From NCBI RefSeq assembly GCF_016651435.1, contig NZ_JAEPRJ010000001.1:3055401-3119400 (forward strand): DNA of 64,000 bases, read 5' to 3'. The DNA comes from Catonella massiliensis. GTDB lineage: Bacteria; Bacillota; Clostridia; Lachnospirales; Lachnospiraceae. Positions 8,695-17,757 of the stretch are shown here, one piece after another. The position numbers were made by a program, and so were the translations under genes. Within the stretch, counting starts at the first letter, position 1. Every line of letters begins with the position of its first letter. The notes below the pieces were generated by a model, which saw only the letters and a program-made list of their open reading frames with translations, made no database searches and was not told the DNA's origin.

Positions 8695-11439
8695 ATGAAT
8701 AACAAAACAGATAGTTTTGATACTACCTGCCAAAGGAAAGGGATTCAAACTATGGGCTTAATGGATGAAAAGATAACGAGCTCTGTGTCAAAATCAGAGG
8801 GGGTTGAGGCAGAGTTTAGGGGTATTGCCGCGAAAGAGAAGGGAGAGCTTCTTAAAGAGCTTAGCTGCAGTGATAAGGGAATAAGTGATGATGAAAGGGA
8901 AGAAAGACTTGAAAAATACGGATACAATGACCTATCCGCAAATCAAAAGCACAGCTGGCTGTATTTTATAGTTCACAGCTTCACTGATGCGTTTATTTTG
9001 GTGTTGCTTGTATTGTCGTTAGTTACCTTCGTTGTTGAGAAGGATGTTGTTTCCGGAGTAATTATACTTGCTCTTGCCTGCATGAGTGCAGTCATAAGGT
9101 TTGTGCAGGACTACGGTTCTTACCTTGACATGCAAAAGCTTAAGGAAATGGAACATGATACAGTCAGGATACAGGTTCCGGGTGAAAATGGTCCTGAAGT
9201 AAGAGAAGTGCCTGTTGAAGAGGTTGTGCCGGGAGACATACAGTTAATTGGATCAGGAGACATTGTATGCGGTGACTTATATCTTCTTGAAAGCAGGGAC
9301 TTGTTTGTATCCGTTTCAGCATTTACAGGGGAATCAATTCCTGTAGAAAAGACTGTTGGTGCAGATTTACGAAATGTAAATGCTGCTGAATTAAACAATA
9401 TATGCCTTGGTGGCTCTACTGTTAACTCAGGAACAGGCCTTGGTGTTGTGGTACGCACAGGGAAGAGCTCATATCTTGGCAAAATTTCTTCCACAATACA
9501 TACAAAGAAGAAAGAGACTGACTTTGACCGCAGTCTTGCAAAGATAACAAGGATACTTATTACCTACATGGTAGTTGTAGTTTTATTTGTGCTCCTAATC
9601 AATGGACTGGTTAAGAAGAACTGGCTTGAGGCCTTCCTCTTTGCAATTTCAGTTGCAGTAGGCATTACGCCCGGTATGCTCCCAATGATTGTAAATGGTA
9701 CTCTGGCAAAGGGTGCAAAGTTTCTTGCAAAGAAGAAAACGATTGTTAAAAACATGTCAGCCATTCAGAATCTTGGCGCGATTGACGTTCTTTGTACAGA
9801 CAAGACTGGAACATTGACAATGGACAATGTAATTTTGCAGAATTATTATGATATTAACGGTGAAGAATCACATCTGGTACTTAATTATGCGTGGATGAAC
9901 GCATATTACTCAACAGGAGTTAAGAACCTGATTGATAGGGCTATTTTAGCCTATGGGCAAGAAAATGATGTAAATAAGTATGCGGGAGGATATGTAAAGA
10001 CTGACGAGATTCCTTATGACTTTGAGCGCCGTAGAATGAGCGTGCTTGTATCTAATCCTGGAGGAATGCACTTAGACGGAGGCGTTGAGGAATTGCTTCC
10101 TAAGCCAAATGAAGAGGTGCTTATTACAAAGGGAGCCCTAGAGTCTGTACTTGAGTGCTGCAGCCGTATTAGAGTGAAGGGGGAGTATAACAATATCAGT
10201 GAGGCTGATTTGGATAGGATAAAAGCCCTGGCTGACAGGCTAAATCAAGAAGGTATGCACGTAATTGGGGTTGCAGCAAAGAAAAGAAGTATTGACGCTC
10301 CAACAGTCTTTCATGCAGAGGATGAAAATGATTTGACATTCTTAGGAATTGTCGCATTTCTTGACCCTCCTAAGCCTGATGCAAAGGAAGCAATACACGG
10401 TCTCTACGATGCAGGAGTTCACGTAAAGGTAATCTCGGGAGACGCACCTGTAGTTGTAGAACACGTATGTAAGCTGGTTGGAATGAGGACAGATGGACAG
10501 AAGGCCATAACAGGCTCTGACATTGAAAATATGAGTGATGAGGCTCTGTCATCCGTTGTTGAGAACAATGACATATTTGCACGTCTATCTCCAATGCAGA
10601 AGAAGCGTGTGGTAGATGCCATAAGGAAGAACGGCCACGTTGTAGGATATATGGGAGATGGTGTAAATGATGCGCCAAGCCTTCACGATGCGGATGTAGG
10701 TATATCAGTAGATAATGCAACAGACGTAGCAAAGGCAAGTGCAGATATCATTCTCTTAGAGAAGAGTCTGACTGTCATATTAAACGGTATTTATGAGGGA
10801 AGACGAATCTATGGCAATATACTTAAGTATATGAAAATGGCTCTCTCAGGCAATTTCGGAAATGTATTTTCAGTGCTTATTGCCTCCATTTTCCTGCCAT
10901 TTTTACCAATACTGCCTCTGCAGATTCTGATTCAGAACCTAATATACGATTTCACTCAGATTGCGATACCTTGGGACAATGTTGATGATGAGTTCCTACA
11001 GGGACCACACAAGTGGAACAGTGCCTCACTTGTGTCATTTATGAATGTTATGGGCGGTGTGTCATCAGTATTTGATGTAATGACCTTCTTAGTTCTCTGG
11101 TTCGTTCTGGGCTACAATACACTTGGAATGCAGAACTATTTCCAGACGGGATGGTTTGTTGAAGGACTCATCTCGCAGATACTGATAGTTCAGTTTATAC
11201 GTACTGCCAAGAGGCCGATTATTGAATCAAGATGTGATGCAAGGCTTGGACTGGCATCTGCACTTGGCATACTGGCAGCTATTTCAATTCCTTTCATATT
11301 CGACAGGACTTCAAATGCTGTATTTACCAAGATGCCGGCAGAATTCTTTGTGTTCTTGATACTAATTTTAGTGCTATACAGCGTCACAATTGAGATTGTA
11401 AAGAAGTTTTATACCAGAAAATACGGAGCTTGGCTGTAA
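8695..11439 (+). CDS. mgtA: Magnesium-translocating P-type ATPase (MgtA/MgtB type)
   Basis: Membrane pump of the P3B group that brings Mg2+ into the cell using ATP. The actuator motif FTGES is present, followed by the phosphorylated Asp369 in DKTGTLT, the hinge motif GDGVNDAP, and about ten membrane segments. The length (914 aa) fits MgtA. Two starts are possible: 8695 with AAAGG upstream, or 8752 (MGLMDEK) with a similar site. The 104 bases upstream hold a weak inverted repeat (TTAGCT near 8608, AGCTAA near 8640) followed by a T-rich run, possibly a leader attenuator. A full M-box Mg2+ riboswitch could not be recognised there. Confidence 0.92.
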   Translation: MNNKTDSFDTTCQRKGIQTMGLMDEKITSSVSKSEGVEAEFRGIAAKEKGELLKELSCSDKGISDDEREERLEKYGYNDLSANQKHSWLYFIVHSFTDAFILVLLVLSLVTFVVEKDVVSGVIILALACMSAVIRFVQDYGSYLDMQKLKEMEHDTVRIQVPGENGPEVREVPVEEVVPGDIQLIGSGDIVCGDLYLLESRDLFVSVSAFTGESIPVEKTVGADLRNVNAAELNNICLGGSTVNSGTGLGVVVRTGKSSYLGKISSTIHTKKKETDFDRSLAKITRILITYMVVVVLFVLLINGLVKKNWLEAFLFAISVAVGITPGMLPMIVNGTLAKGAKFLAKKKTIVKNMSAIQNLGAIDVLCTDKTGTLTMDNVILQNYYDINGEESHLVLNYAWMNAYYSTGVKNLIDRAILAYGQENDVNKYAGGYVKTDEIPYDFERRRMSVLVSNPGGMHLDGGVEELLPKPNEEVLITKGALESVLECCSRIRVKGEYNNISEADLDRIKALADRLNQEGMHVIGVAAKKRSIDAPTVFHAEDENDLTFLGIVAFLDPPKPDAKEAIHGLYDAGVHVKVISGDAPVVVEHVCKLVGMRTDGQKAITGSDIENMSDEALSSVVENNDIFARLSPMQKKRVVDAIRKNGHVVGYMGDGVNDAPSLHDADVGISVDNATDVAKASADIILLEKSLTVILNGIYEGRRIYGNILKYMKMALSGNFGNVFSVLIASIFLPFLPILPLQILIQNLIYDFTQIAIPWDNVDDEFLQGPHKWNSASLVSFMNVMGGVSSVFDVMTFLVLWFVLGYNTLGMQNYFQTGWFVEGLISQILIVQFIRTAKRPIIESRCDARLGLASALGILAAISIPFIFDRTSNAVFTKMPAEFFVFLILILVLYSVTIEIVKKFYTRKYGAWL

Positions 11440-11462
11440 TTTTGTACTAAGGGGGTGTAGCA

Positions 11463-12065
11463 ATGTTTTGGGATAAGATAGCGGGATTTTATGATTTTTT
11501 TGAAAAATGCTTCAATGGGGAAGTGAACAAAAAGCTTGTGACGGAAGTTGCAGGCCTGATTGATAAAAATGATACAGTTTTAGAGTGTGCCTGTGGAACA
11601 GGGATGATAACAAGGGGTATTGCACCTAGATGTAGAGAGGTTGTGGCAACAGATTTTTCTGAAGGCATGTTAGGGCAGGCGCGAAAGAACTGCGTTCACT
11701 TAAAGAATGTGAAGATAGAAAAAGCTGATATTATGCACCTTGGGTATGAGGATGAAGCATTTGATAAGGTTGTAGCAGGAAATGTTATACATTTGCTTGA
11801 TGAACCCTATAAAGCCCTTGAGGAGCTTATGCGGGTATGTAAAAATGGTGGATATGTCATCGTTCCAACATATATCAATAATAAGACTGAGGGTAAGCCA
11901 AAACTTGTTGTTAAATGCTTAGAAAAACTAGGGGCAGATTTTAAGAAGGAGTTTACCTTTGACTCTTACAAGCAGTTCTTTGCTAAAGCAGGCTTTGAAG
12001 AGGTTCAATATAAGCTTATAAAGGGGAAGCTGCCATGTGCGATAGCGGTGATTGGGAAGAACTAG
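11463..12065 (+). CDS. Class I SAM-dependent methyltransferase
   Basis: Cytoplasmic methyltransferase of the Methyltransf_11/UbiE type, 200 aa. The SAM-binding motif I is VLECACGTG near residue 36, the acidic motif II is VVATDFSEGML, and the post-motifs GNVIHLLDEP and LMRVCKNGGYVIVP follow. It begins 23 bases after mgtA behind a GGGGGTG ribosome site, so it probably shares its transcript. The substrate is not evident; menaquinone biosynthesis neighbours are absent, so UbiE itself is unlikely. Confidence 0.8.
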   Translation: MFWDKIAGFYDFFEKCFNGEVNKKLVTEVAGLIDKNDTVLECACGTGMITRGIAPRCREVVATDFSEGMLGQARKNCVHLKNVKIEKADIMHLGYEDEAFDKVVAGNVIHLLDEPYKALEELMRVCKNGGYVIVPTYINNKTEGKPKLVVKCLEKLGADFKKEFTFDSYKQFFAKAGFEEVQYKLIKGKLPCAIAVIGKN

Positions 12066-12153
12066 AATTCTAATTTATAGTGAGTGGCAAAGCAAAATGT
12101 CATATCTTTGTTTGAAAAAAGTGAGAAGACTGCAAGAAATGAACAAGAAACTT

Positions 12154-12195
12154 AGGACTTTATCAGTTGTGAAAACAATTGGTAAAGTCCTTTTT
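12154..12195 (+). terminator. Rho-independent terminator after the methyltransferase
   Basis: A long stem formed by AGGACTTTATCAGTTGT and ACAATTGGTAAAGTCCT around a GAAA tetraloop, followed by TTTTT. It ends the mgtA-methyltransferase transcript. Confidence 0.88.
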
Positions 12196-12233
12196 GTATA
12201 AAGCTAAATGGAATGAAAATGTCTAAATGGACT

Positions 12234-12262
12234 TTGATTTTTTGTTCTAAAGGAAGTAATAT
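12234..12262 (+). promoter_or_regulatory. Probable promoter of the AraC-ECF-ABC operon
   Basis: TTGATT (12234-12239), 17 bases, TAATAT (12257-12262), about 50 bases before the regulator start. Elements are moderate matches to the sigma-A consensus. Confidence 0.45.
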
Positions 12263-12313
12263 AAACATAGATTAGTTACTTCTAACCAACAATTTATGAC
12301 CGGAGGTGCTGGA

Positions 12314-13297
12314 ATGAATTCAATCAGGACTTTGGGAGATAACGTAAAGGTTCTGGCACGGGACGAGAGCCATGCTATTCTTGAAGTTAAAGATGATACC
12401 GGAGAGGGTGTCATGACGATATATATGCCATTTGCAGGAGTATATATAAATATTTGTGATATGCATATGCAACGTTGTAGTTCAGGCTTTCTTCTGGAAG
12501 AAAATGCAAATGTCATCTGTTTCGACTATTGCAAGGAGGGTAGGATTGAGCTGGGGACTTCGAATGGCAGTTACAGCGTACTCCAGGAAAAACAGCTTAG
12601 GATTGATGACCGCAGGCATCATAGTGGGCAGGTATTTATGCCGCTCAACCATTTCCATGGGATTAGTATTTATTTGAATGTTGATATTGCACCACAGGGG
12701 GTTGCTGCGTTTATACCACAATTCTCTGCCGATATTCATAAACTAAAAAGTAAGTTCTGTAAAGAAGGCGTTCCAAGTATTCTAAAAGACGATATGGTAG
12801 TAAATGGCATTATGGCTTGCTTATATAACCCTCCTGCCAATATTGGTCCTGATTACTATAGACTTAAAATACTTGAATTGCTTCTATATCTTGATACGGT
12901 GGAGATACAGGAAGATAACCAAAAGGAGATTTGCTTTTTCTTAAGCCATGCCGATAAGCTTCGGGAAATTCATAAGCAGATTACGGAAAATCTATCCGTA
13001 CATTTTACAATCAGGGAGTTATCTGAAGAATATGACATCCCACAGACAGAACTCAAAATAAGCTTTAAGGAGATGTATGGGGATTCTATATATTCTTATT
13101 TAAAAAGGTGCCGTATGAATACTGCAGCTTCTCTGCTGATAAAAAATCCTGACCTTAGCGTATCAGAGATTGCATACCTTGTAGGATATGAGACTACAGG
13201 CAAATTTGCTGCAGCATTTCGGCAAATCATCGGCACTACACCTTTGGACTACCGCAAGTACCGTACAAAGCCTACAGACAATTTGATCAATATATAG
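12314..13297 (+). CDS. AraC family transcriptional regulator
   Basis: DNA-binding regulator of 327 aa. The start at 12314 follows a good GGAGG (12302-12306); the upstream ATG at 12296 would place that site inside the gene. The C-terminal ~100 residues form the double helix-turn-helix of AraC/XylS proteins (FTIRELSEEYDIPQ, then LSVSEIAYLVGYETTGKF and TTPLDYRKY). The N-terminal part is an unassigned sensory domain. It leads a run of five transport genes spaced 1-12 bases apart or overlapping, so it most likely controls them. In yersiniabactin systems an AraC regulator (YbtA) likewise accompanies the ABC pair YbtPQ. Confidence 0.88.
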   Translation: MNSIRTLGDNVKVLARDESHAILEVKDDTGEGVMTIYMPFAGVYINICDMHMQRCSSGFLLEENANVICFDYCKEGRIELGTSNGSYSVLQEKQLRIDDRRHHSGQVFMPLNHFHGISIYLNVDIAPQGVAAFIPQFSADIHKLKSKFCKEGVPSILKDDMVVNGIMACLYNPPANIGPDYYRLKILELLLYLDTVEIQEDNQKEICFFLSHADKLREIHKQITENLSVHFTIRELSEEYDIPQTELKISFKEMYGDSIYSYLKRCRMNTAASLLIKNPDLSVSEIAYLVGYETTGKFAAAFRQIIGTTPLDYRKYRTKPTDNLINI

Positions 13298-13309
13298 GAG
13301 GCCAATGAA

Positions 13310-13906
13310 ATGATGAACCAAAATCGAAAACTGACAGGAAAAGATGTAATCGCAATCGGTATCTATTCTGCAATCTACTTTGTACTGAATTTTATGGCAA
13401 TGATGACAGGATTAATTCCCCTACTCTGGATTTTACTTCCCGGAACGGTGGCAATACTCACCGGCATTCCCTTTTTGCTGATGGAGGTAAAAGTTCCTAA
13501 GCCGGGAGCTGTTATAATCATGGGTCTAATCACTGCTTTTTTGTATTTTGTTACAGGGCAGTTTACCGTCCTCATTCTGCTCACGATGCTAATTGCCTGT
13601 GCTGTTTCAGAAGCCTATAGGTACATAACAAAATATAATCTCAAATTCAGTAATCTTATGGTCGCTTTCATCTTGTTTAGCTACGGTATGGCAGGATCGC
13701 CGCTTGCTTTATTTGTGTATCGTGAGAGCTTTCTGGCACAAATTGGCGAGACTATGAGTCAGGAATATGTTGCAGCAATTTCTTCCTATATCACCACCCC
13801 TATGCTGATACTTTTGCTGGTTTCCCCGATTGCCGGCGGGTTCTTTGGTGCATTGATTGCAGGAGGGATATTCAAAAAACATTTCAAGAAAGCAGGTATC
13901 GTCTAA
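13310..13906 (+). CDS. Substrate-binding (S) component of an ECF-type transporter, MptD/Trep_Strep family
   Basis: Integral membrane protein of 198 aa with five to six hydrophobic segments. Its N-terminus (LTGKDVIAIGIYSAIYFVLN) and the pattern LWILLPGTVAILTGIPF match what is known as the Trep_Strep/MptD family, thought to be S components of energy-coupling-factor importers. The EcfT-like gene starts one base after its stop and a double ATPase follows. The substrate is not known; the two exporter-fold ABC proteins downstream hint at a chelated metal or haem. AGGAGG precedes the start. Confidence 0.75.
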   Translation: MMNQNRKLTGKDVIAIGIYSAIYFVLNFMAMMTGLIPLLWILLPGTVAILTGIPFLLMEVKVPKPGAVIIMGLITAFLYFVTGQFTVLILLTMLIACAVSEAYRYITKYNLKFSNLMVAFILFSYGMAGSPLALFVYRESFLAQIGETMSQEYVAAISSYITTPMLILLLVSPIAGGFFGALIAGGIFKKHFKKAGIV

Positions 13907-14578
13907 ATGCGTTATAGGAAGCCTGACCCTCGTGCAGGCCTCTTCATTCTTTTGCTTGCCAACATAGGGATGTTCTTAGAAAGAACCGGAAGACAGGGAA
14001 ATGCTTTGACGGGGGTAATTATCGTAGTTCTCATTATGTATGGCTGCTCTAAAATTGCGGTAGGCGGAGCAGGATTTCTGCTAATCTTATATTGTCTGCA
14101 GACCTTTGTGCTTCCTGCATCGCCTATAGCTTTTACTGCCCTGTTTTCAGTATTTGTGAATATGACAAGACGGATGTTGCCCTGCCTCCTGACAGGGGCA
14201 TTGTTAGTTAAGAAGTGCAGCGTCCATCAGTTTGTTGCCGCCTTGAGGAAAATGCATCTCCCTCAAAATCTTATTACTGCCATGGCTGTTACGGTTCGTT
14301 ACTTCCCTGCCATTTCAGAAGAGGTTCGTCACATTAAGGATGCAATGAAGCTCCAGAGGATACCCATGGGGAGGAAAGTAGAGTGTTATCTGGTGCCAAT
14401 AATGCTGTCTGCAACAAAAACCGCAGAAGAACTTTCTGCGGCGGCAACAGTCAGGGGGATTGACAATCCAAAAAAAAAGACTTGTGCGTTAGAAATTAGT
14501 TTCAGCTTTACAGATATTTTCTGTATGTTGTTTACTGCCATAGCAGTTGTTCTTATTTTGGTATTTGTGAAAGGATAA
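13907..14578 (+). CDS. ECF transporter transmembrane (T) component, CbiQ/EcfT type
   Basis: Membrane scaffold of 223 aa linking the S component to the ATPase. It has hydrophobic segments at both ends and a cytoplasmic middle with coupling-helix-like features (MHLPQNLITAMAVTVRYFP, and AAATVRGID, equivalent to the Ala-Arg-Gly coupling motif of EcfT). It begins immediately after the S-component stop and ends one base before the ATPase start, showing translational coupling. Confidence 0.82.
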   Translation: MRYRKPDPRAGLFILLLANIGMFLERTGRQGNALTGVIIVVLIMYGCSKIAVGGAGFLLILYCLQTFVLPASPIAFTALFSVFVNMTRRMLPCLLTGALLVKKCSVHQFVAALRKMHLPQNLITAMAVTVRYFPAISEEVRHIKDAMKLQRIPMGRKVECYLVPIMLSATKTAEELSAAATVRGIDNPKKKTCALEISFSFTDIFCMLFTAIAVVLILVFVKG

Positions 14579-14579
14579 A

Positions 14580-15986
14580 ATGATTGAGTTTATTGATGTG
14601 AATTATAGAGTGGGCGAATATGCGATTTTGACGGGAATAAACCTGAAGATACGCGGAGGTGAATGTGTCCTGCTTGCAGGAGAAAGCGGCAGTGGAAAGA
14701 CGACTTTAACGAAACTTATCAATGGGCTGATTCCTCATTTTTATTCCAGTGGGCAGCTTGATGGAGAGGTAAATGTTAATGGAGAACCAGTGGCGGAAAC
14801 AAGTATGTATAAGCTTGCGGAAATGATAGGAAGTGTATTTCAAAACCCTAAATCGCAATTTTTTTATACGGATTCATCTGCTGAGATTGCATTCGGACTG
14901 GAAAACCGCTGTGTTCCACCGGAAAAGATTAGACAGAGGATTGTGGCAGCAGCGAATGAGCTGGGAATTGAAAATTTGCTTAGCAGGAACATTTTAAAAC
15001 TCTCAGGTGGTGAAAAACAGATTATCGCATTTGCTTCTGTATATGCAGCAGAGCCGGAAATTTATGTGCTCGATGAACCCTCCTCCAATCTGGATAACAC
15101 ATCCGTTGAGCGATTGAAGGAACTGCTTCACTATATTAAGGCACAGGGGAAAACTGTGATTATTGCGGAGCATCGGCTGAATTATCTTAGCTCTGTAATA
15201 GACAGGGCCGTATATCTAAAAGGCGGACGGATTATGCAGGAATTTACTGCAGCACAGTTTCGTACGCTTACTGAAAGGGAACGGATTTCGATGGGTCTTC
15301 GAACCTTAAAAGAGACACAGATTACAATTCCTAAATGTACAGACCTAAAGGGTGAACTTTGTGTTGAAAGGATTATTAGCCGTTATAAGGAAGAGGAAAT
15401 CAGTTTTGGGGCTAATTCAGGAGATGTTATTGGAATAGTGGGAAAGAATGGGGCAGGAAAAACAACTCTATGCAAGATAATCTGCGGATTGCTTAAGGAG
15501 CAATCAGGTACAGTCAGCTACCGAGGGAAAAAGCTTACAAGGAGGCAAAGACAGAGGCTCTGTGCCATGGTCATGCAGGATGTAAACCATCAATTATTTA
15601 CAGACAGTGTTGTGGATGAATGTGAGCTGGCGGCACCGAAAGCATCGAAAGAAAAGATTGATAAACTTCTGCAAGGATTTGATTTGCTTTCCTATAAGGA
15701 GGTGCATCCTGCCGTACTGTCAGGGGGTCAGCGCCAAAGGCTGGCAGTATGCCAGGCAGTGCTGTCGGAGAAAAAGGTAGTGATATTTGACGAGCCGACA
15801 AGTGGTTTAGACTATACGCACATGATACAGACAGGAGAGATCATTCAGAAACTGTCCCGCGAGGGATATATAGTTCTCGTAATTACACATGATTATGAAT
15901 TCCTGAACCTGGTTTGTCACAGTGTGATTCAGTTAGGTGAGCAAATTGCTGTGAAAGGGGGAAGGCAGAGTGCAGAAGAAATATAA
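14580..15986 (+). CDS. ECF-type ABC ATPase with two fused nucleotide-binding domains
   Basis: Energises the ECF importer. Two complete ATPase halves are fused in 468 aa. The first has Walker A GESGSGKTT, signature LSGGEKQ and Walker B IYVLDEPSS. The second has GKNGAGKTT, LSGGQRQR and VVIFDEPTSGLD. In ECF systems the two halves are often separate EcfA1/EcfA2 proteins; a fused form is typical for dedicated (group I-like) clusters. The 3' end overlaps the next gene by 17 bases. Confidence 0.88.
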   Translation: MIEFIDVNYRVGEYAILTGINLKIRGGECVLLAGESGSGKTTLTKLINGLIPHFYSSGQLDGEVNVNGEPVAETSMYKLAEMIGSVFQNPKSQFFYTDSSAEIAFGLENRCVPPEKIRQRIVAAANELGIENLLSRNILKLSGGEKQIIAFASVYAAEPEIYVLDEPSSNLDNTSVERLKELLHYIKAQGKTVIIAEHRLNYLSSVIDRAVYLKGGRIMQEFTAAQFRTLTERERISMGLRTLKETQITIPKCTDLKGELCVERIISRYKEEEISFGANSGDVIGIVGKNGAGKTTLCKIICGLLKEQSGTVSYRGKKLTRRQRQRLCAMVMQDVNHQLFTDSVVDECELAAPKASKEKIDKLLQGFDLLSYKEVHPAVLSGGQRQRLAVCQAVLSEKKVVIFDEPTSGLDYTHMIQTGEIIQKLSREGYIVLVITHDYEFLNLVCHSVIQLGEQIAVKGGRQSAEEI

Positions 15987-17757
15987 GAAAAAGAGAAAAA
16001 ATTGGTTTAGTACGCTGCTATCTTACGCAGATGGAAGAGAGCATAGGCTGTGGCTTTCAGTTATCCTTTCGATTGTCAGCATTGTGAGTGGACTTATTCC
16101 TTTTTACTGTGTTTACAGAATGGTTGATGCATATATGGTGGGGGCGCTTGGGAACGCAGTCATTATCTTTTGGGGAGCAATAGGTGTTCTTGCCTATACA
16201 GTCAAAATAGTTTGTTTTGGCTTTTCAACAGGCCTTTCACACTATGTTGCGTACTATGTCTTGGAGGGCTTGCGGCTTAAAATAGCAGAGACTTTTTTGA
16301 AAGCTCCTCTTGGAGAGGTGCAGGCACATTCAATTGGAGAGATCAAAAATGTGATTGTAGACAGAATAGAGGAGATTGAGCCGCCTTTAGCCCATATGAT
16401 CCCGGAGGGAAGCGGACATCTTGTATTTCCTGCAGTGAGTCTGATTGCGTTGTTCTTACTTGATTTCAGAGTGGCATTTGGTTCCCTTCTATCTCTTCCA
16501 ATTGGATTTGCGTTTATGTTGATTACATTTGCAATCAGTGGAAAGAGCATGGAAAAGTATATGGAATCAAATGTGCGTTTGAATAGTGTAATTGTTGAAT
16601 ACATTGAGGGGATTGAGGTAATCAGGGCTTTTGGGAAGGCAGGAAGCAGTTACAAAAAATATGCCGACACTGTCCTTGAATATAAAGAATTTGTAATCAA
16701 TTGGATGAGGAACACCTGGGTAACAATGAAGCTCGCGTTTGCATTTATGCCAGCCACACTTCTTGGCGTAGTTCCTGTAAGCCTCTATCTGGTTTCCTGT
16801 GGAAGTCTTTCAGTATCTGAGATGACACTTGCGGTTATGTTAGCCTTGTCTATGGTTGTGAGCTTTGCAAAACTGGAAATTTTTGCCAATAGTATACAGC
16901 AGATGAAATATACTGTAGATCAGACGGAGGCTTTTCTTAACATGACAAGATTGTCAGAACCGGAAGCTGAAGCGATACTAAATGGCAGGGATGTCCACTT
17001 GAAAAACGTCCACTTTTTCTATTCAGAAAAAAGCGGAGAAATCCTACACGGAATTGATCTCACACTTCCTGAGGGAAGCTATACCGCTCTGGTTGGCCCA
17101 AGCGGAGGAGGGAAATCTACCTTGGCAAGGCTGATTGCCAGGTTCTGGGATGTTTGTGACGGAAGCATCGAAATAGGAGGAGTTGACATACGAAATATTC
17201 CTATCGCACAGCTATCAGAACTGGTGAGCTTTGTTACGCAGGATAATTTTCTATTTCAGGCTTCAATCAAAGAGAACATCCGTATCGGTAAACCTTCAGC
17301 AACGGATGAAGAGGTGATAGCCGCTGCAAAGAGAGCACGCTGTGATGAGTTTATTTCAAAGCTGCCTTACGGATATGATACATCTGCTGGTGAAGCAGGA
17401 AAAAAACTTTCAGGCGGAGAAAAGCAACGTATAGCCATTGCACGTATAATGCTGAAAAATGCACCGATTGTTATTTTGGATGAGGCCACCGCTTTTACCG
17501 ATCCGGAAAATGAGCATCTGATTCAGCAGTCAATTTCGGAGCTCACAAAAGGCAAGACCCTTCTTGTCATTGCACACCGGCTGTCTACGGTGAAAGATGC
17601 AGATAAGATTGTTGTTTTAAATGGGGGCAGGGTAGAAGCAGTGGGTACCCATGAGGAACTTTTGAAAGGCTCGCCGCTCTATAAGAAAATGTGGAGTGCA
17701 CACATTGGGGCAAAGAGATGGACATTGCAAGGAAAGGAGGATAAAGTCAATGTTTAG
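15970..17757 (+). CDS. ABC transporter half, exporter fold (IrtA/YbtP-like)
   Basis: Membrane-ATPase fusion of 595 aa: six-helix membrane domain (about 20-320) then a nucleotide-binding domain with Walker A GPSGGGKST, signature LSGGEKQR, Walker B IVILDEATAF and H-loop IAHRLSTV. The start is a GTG inside the preceding gene, supported by GGGGGAAGG just upstream. It pairs with the next gene as a heterodimer. Proteins of this fold next to an AraC regulator and metal-uptake genes (YbtPQ, IrtAB) import metal-chelator complexes; that role is inferred here, and ordinary drug or peptide export is an alternative. Confidence 0.82.
   Translation: MQKKYKKKRKNWFSTLLSYADGREHRLWLSVILSIVSIVSGLIPFYCVYRMVDAYMVGALGNAVIIFWGAIGVLAYTVKIVCFGFSTGLSHYVAYYVLEGLRLKIAETFLKAPLGEVQAHSIGEIKNVIVDRIEEIEPPLAHMIPEGSGHLVFPAVSLIALFLLDFRVAFGSLLSLPIGFAFMLITFAISGKSMEKYMESNVRLNSVIVEYIEGIEVIRAFGKAGSSYKKYADTVLEYKEFVINWMRNTWVTMKLAFAFMPATLLGVVPVSLYLVSCGSLSVSEMTLAVMLALSMVVSFAKLEIFANSIQQMKYTVDQTEAFLNMTRLSEPEAEAILNGRDVHLKNVHFFYSEKSGEILHGIDLTLPEGSYTALVGPSGGGKSTLARLIARFWDVCDGSIEIGGVDIRNIPIAQLSELVSFVTQDNFLFQASIKENIRIGKPSATDEEVIAAAKRARCDEFISKLPYGYDTSAGEAGKKLSGGEKQRIAIARIMLKNAPIVILDEATAFTDPENEHLIQQSISELTKGKTLLVIAHRLSTVKDADKIVVLNGGRVEAVGTHEELLKGSPLYKKMWSAHIGAKRWTLQGKEDKVNV

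Noticed and set aside
10370..10738. Antisense frame in mgtA and similar long minus-strand frames across the window
   Set aside because: They lie wholly within well-supported genes on the other strand, lack ribosome sites and give low-complexity or Leu/Ser-rich translations.
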